Of a stretch of 6,469 nucleotides of DNA, positions 6,246 to 6,469 are shown piece by piece; the stretch's first letter is position 1, and each line of letters starts with the position of its first letter. The DNA is taken from NCBI GenBank assembly GCA_946535455.1, contig CAMNDO010000036.1:1-6469 (forward strand), in the 5' to 3' direction. The notes beneath the pieces are model-generated. The model did no database searches. It had not been told where the DNA came from and worked only from the letters and a program-made list of their open reading frames with translations. The DNA is from an uncultured Caryophanales bacterium. Its GTDB lineage: Bacteria > Bacillota_I > Bacilli_A > RF39 > UBA660. A program made the position numbers and the translations under genes.

Positions 6246-6469
6246 ATGGGATTATTCAGTAAAATTAAAAATATGTTTCACTCTTATGAAGAAGAAGAGA
6301 AAGAAGAACTAGAAGAATTAGAAGAAGAGGAAGTTGAAGAAGAAACAGGAGAAGACGAAACGGTTGAAGAATCTACAGAAGAAAAAGAAGAGGAAACTCT
6401 TCCTGAAGAAAAAGAAGAAGAAATAGTAGAAAAACCGGTAGAGAAAAAAGAAAAGAAAAGTATTTTTAA
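6246..6469 (+). CDS. ftsY: Probable FtsY (signal recognition particle receptor), N-terminus only
   Basis: Seventy-four codons plus two bases are visible and the frame is still open at the right edge; the terminal 'ttttaa' is out of phase, so it is not a stop. FtsY is the membrane-associated GTPase that docks the signal recognition particle for co-translational insertion of membrane proteins. The visible part fits the poorly conserved A region. A short amphipathic start MGLFSKIKNMF could bind lipid. A highly acidic stretch follows (about 15-62; 33 acidic residues of 74, nearly all Glu). A Lys-rich end 'KKEKKSIF' is where the helical N domain of FtsY usually begins. The diagnostic NG GTPase domain lies outside the window, so the call rests on the N-terminal pattern only; another acidic protein is possible. 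It has its own strong promoter divergent from rnjA. The GAA/GAG-rich coding sequence is low-complexity. Confidence 0.62.
   Translation, partial: MGLFSKIKNMFHSYEEEEKEELEELEEEEVEEETGEDETVEESTEEKEEETLPEEKEEEIVEKPVEKKEKKSIF

Noticed and set aside
6020..6262. Overlapping short frames on both strands across the rnjA start and its promoter region
   Set aside because: They cover the rnjA N-terminus out of frame and both promoters, lack ribosome binding sites, and the protein sequences look like translated AT-rich noncoding DNA.
6464..6469. TAA at the right edge as the stop of the ftsY-like gene
   Set aside because: Counting codons from 6246, the last complete codon is TTT at 6465-6467 and the final AA begins the next codon, so the TAA is out of frame and the gene continues.
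1..6469. CRISPR array, tRNA or rRNA gene, insertion sequence, or TGA-as-tryptophan recoding
   Set aside because: No regularly spaced direct repeats, cloverleaf, transposase or terminal inverted repeats were seen. Tryptophans are encoded by TGG and no TGA interrupts any gene.

Overview
The window is AT-rich DNA from a low-GC Gram-positive bacterium (Bacillota, Bacilli side). The evidence is a B. subtilis-like RNase Y and RNase J, strong GGAGG-type ribosome binding sites, sigma-A-type promoters, and intrinsic terminators with short intergenic gaps. Tryptophan is read from TGG and there are no in-frame TGA codons, so the standard bacterial code fits. A Ser/Thr/Asn-rich beta-helix surface-type protein and an unusual MurE-like ligase would suit a gut-associated lineage near Erysipelotrichia/RF39. 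That placement is inference.

Layout, left to right. (1) Positions 1-902 hold the 3' end of a plus-strand gene for a repetitive right-handed beta-helix protein, closed by a terminator at 912-939. (2) Positions 984-2363 encode a MurE-type Mur ligase, followed by a terminator at 2377-2407. (3) A sigma-A promoter (2410-2438) and a leader hairpin (2445-2468) precede rny (RNase Y), whose best start is 2482, not the in-frame ATG at 2470. Its stop codon lies inside its own terminator (4029-4059). (4) Positions 4085-4426 encode a 113-aa protein resembling the N-terminal half of YhcG/DUF1016 proteins, without the nuclease half. (5) On the minus strand, 4441-6117 encodes RNase J. It converges on the small gene, and one hairpin (4423-4452) contains both stop codons and probably terminates both transcripts. 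(6) A 128-bp divergent promoter region separates RNase J from a plus-strand gene at 6246 that runs off the right edge and looks like the acidic N-terminus of FtsY.

Biologically, the core is an RNA-decay neighbourhood. The membrane-anchored endonuclease RNase Y and the 5'-3' exo/endonuclease RNase J, two main mRNA-decay enzymes of Bacillota, face each other with one small unexplained gene between them. The flanking genes serve wall synthesis (MurE-like), membrane protein targeting (FtsY) and probably the cell surface (beta-helix protein). The most notable signals are the hairpin predicted at the extreme 5' end of rny mRNA, the orphan YhcG-N-like gene wedged between the two RNases, and the MurE-like ligase with changed signature residues. 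No tRNA, rRNA, CRISPR array, insertion sequence or attachment site was seen. No stretch over 300 bases lacks a gene.
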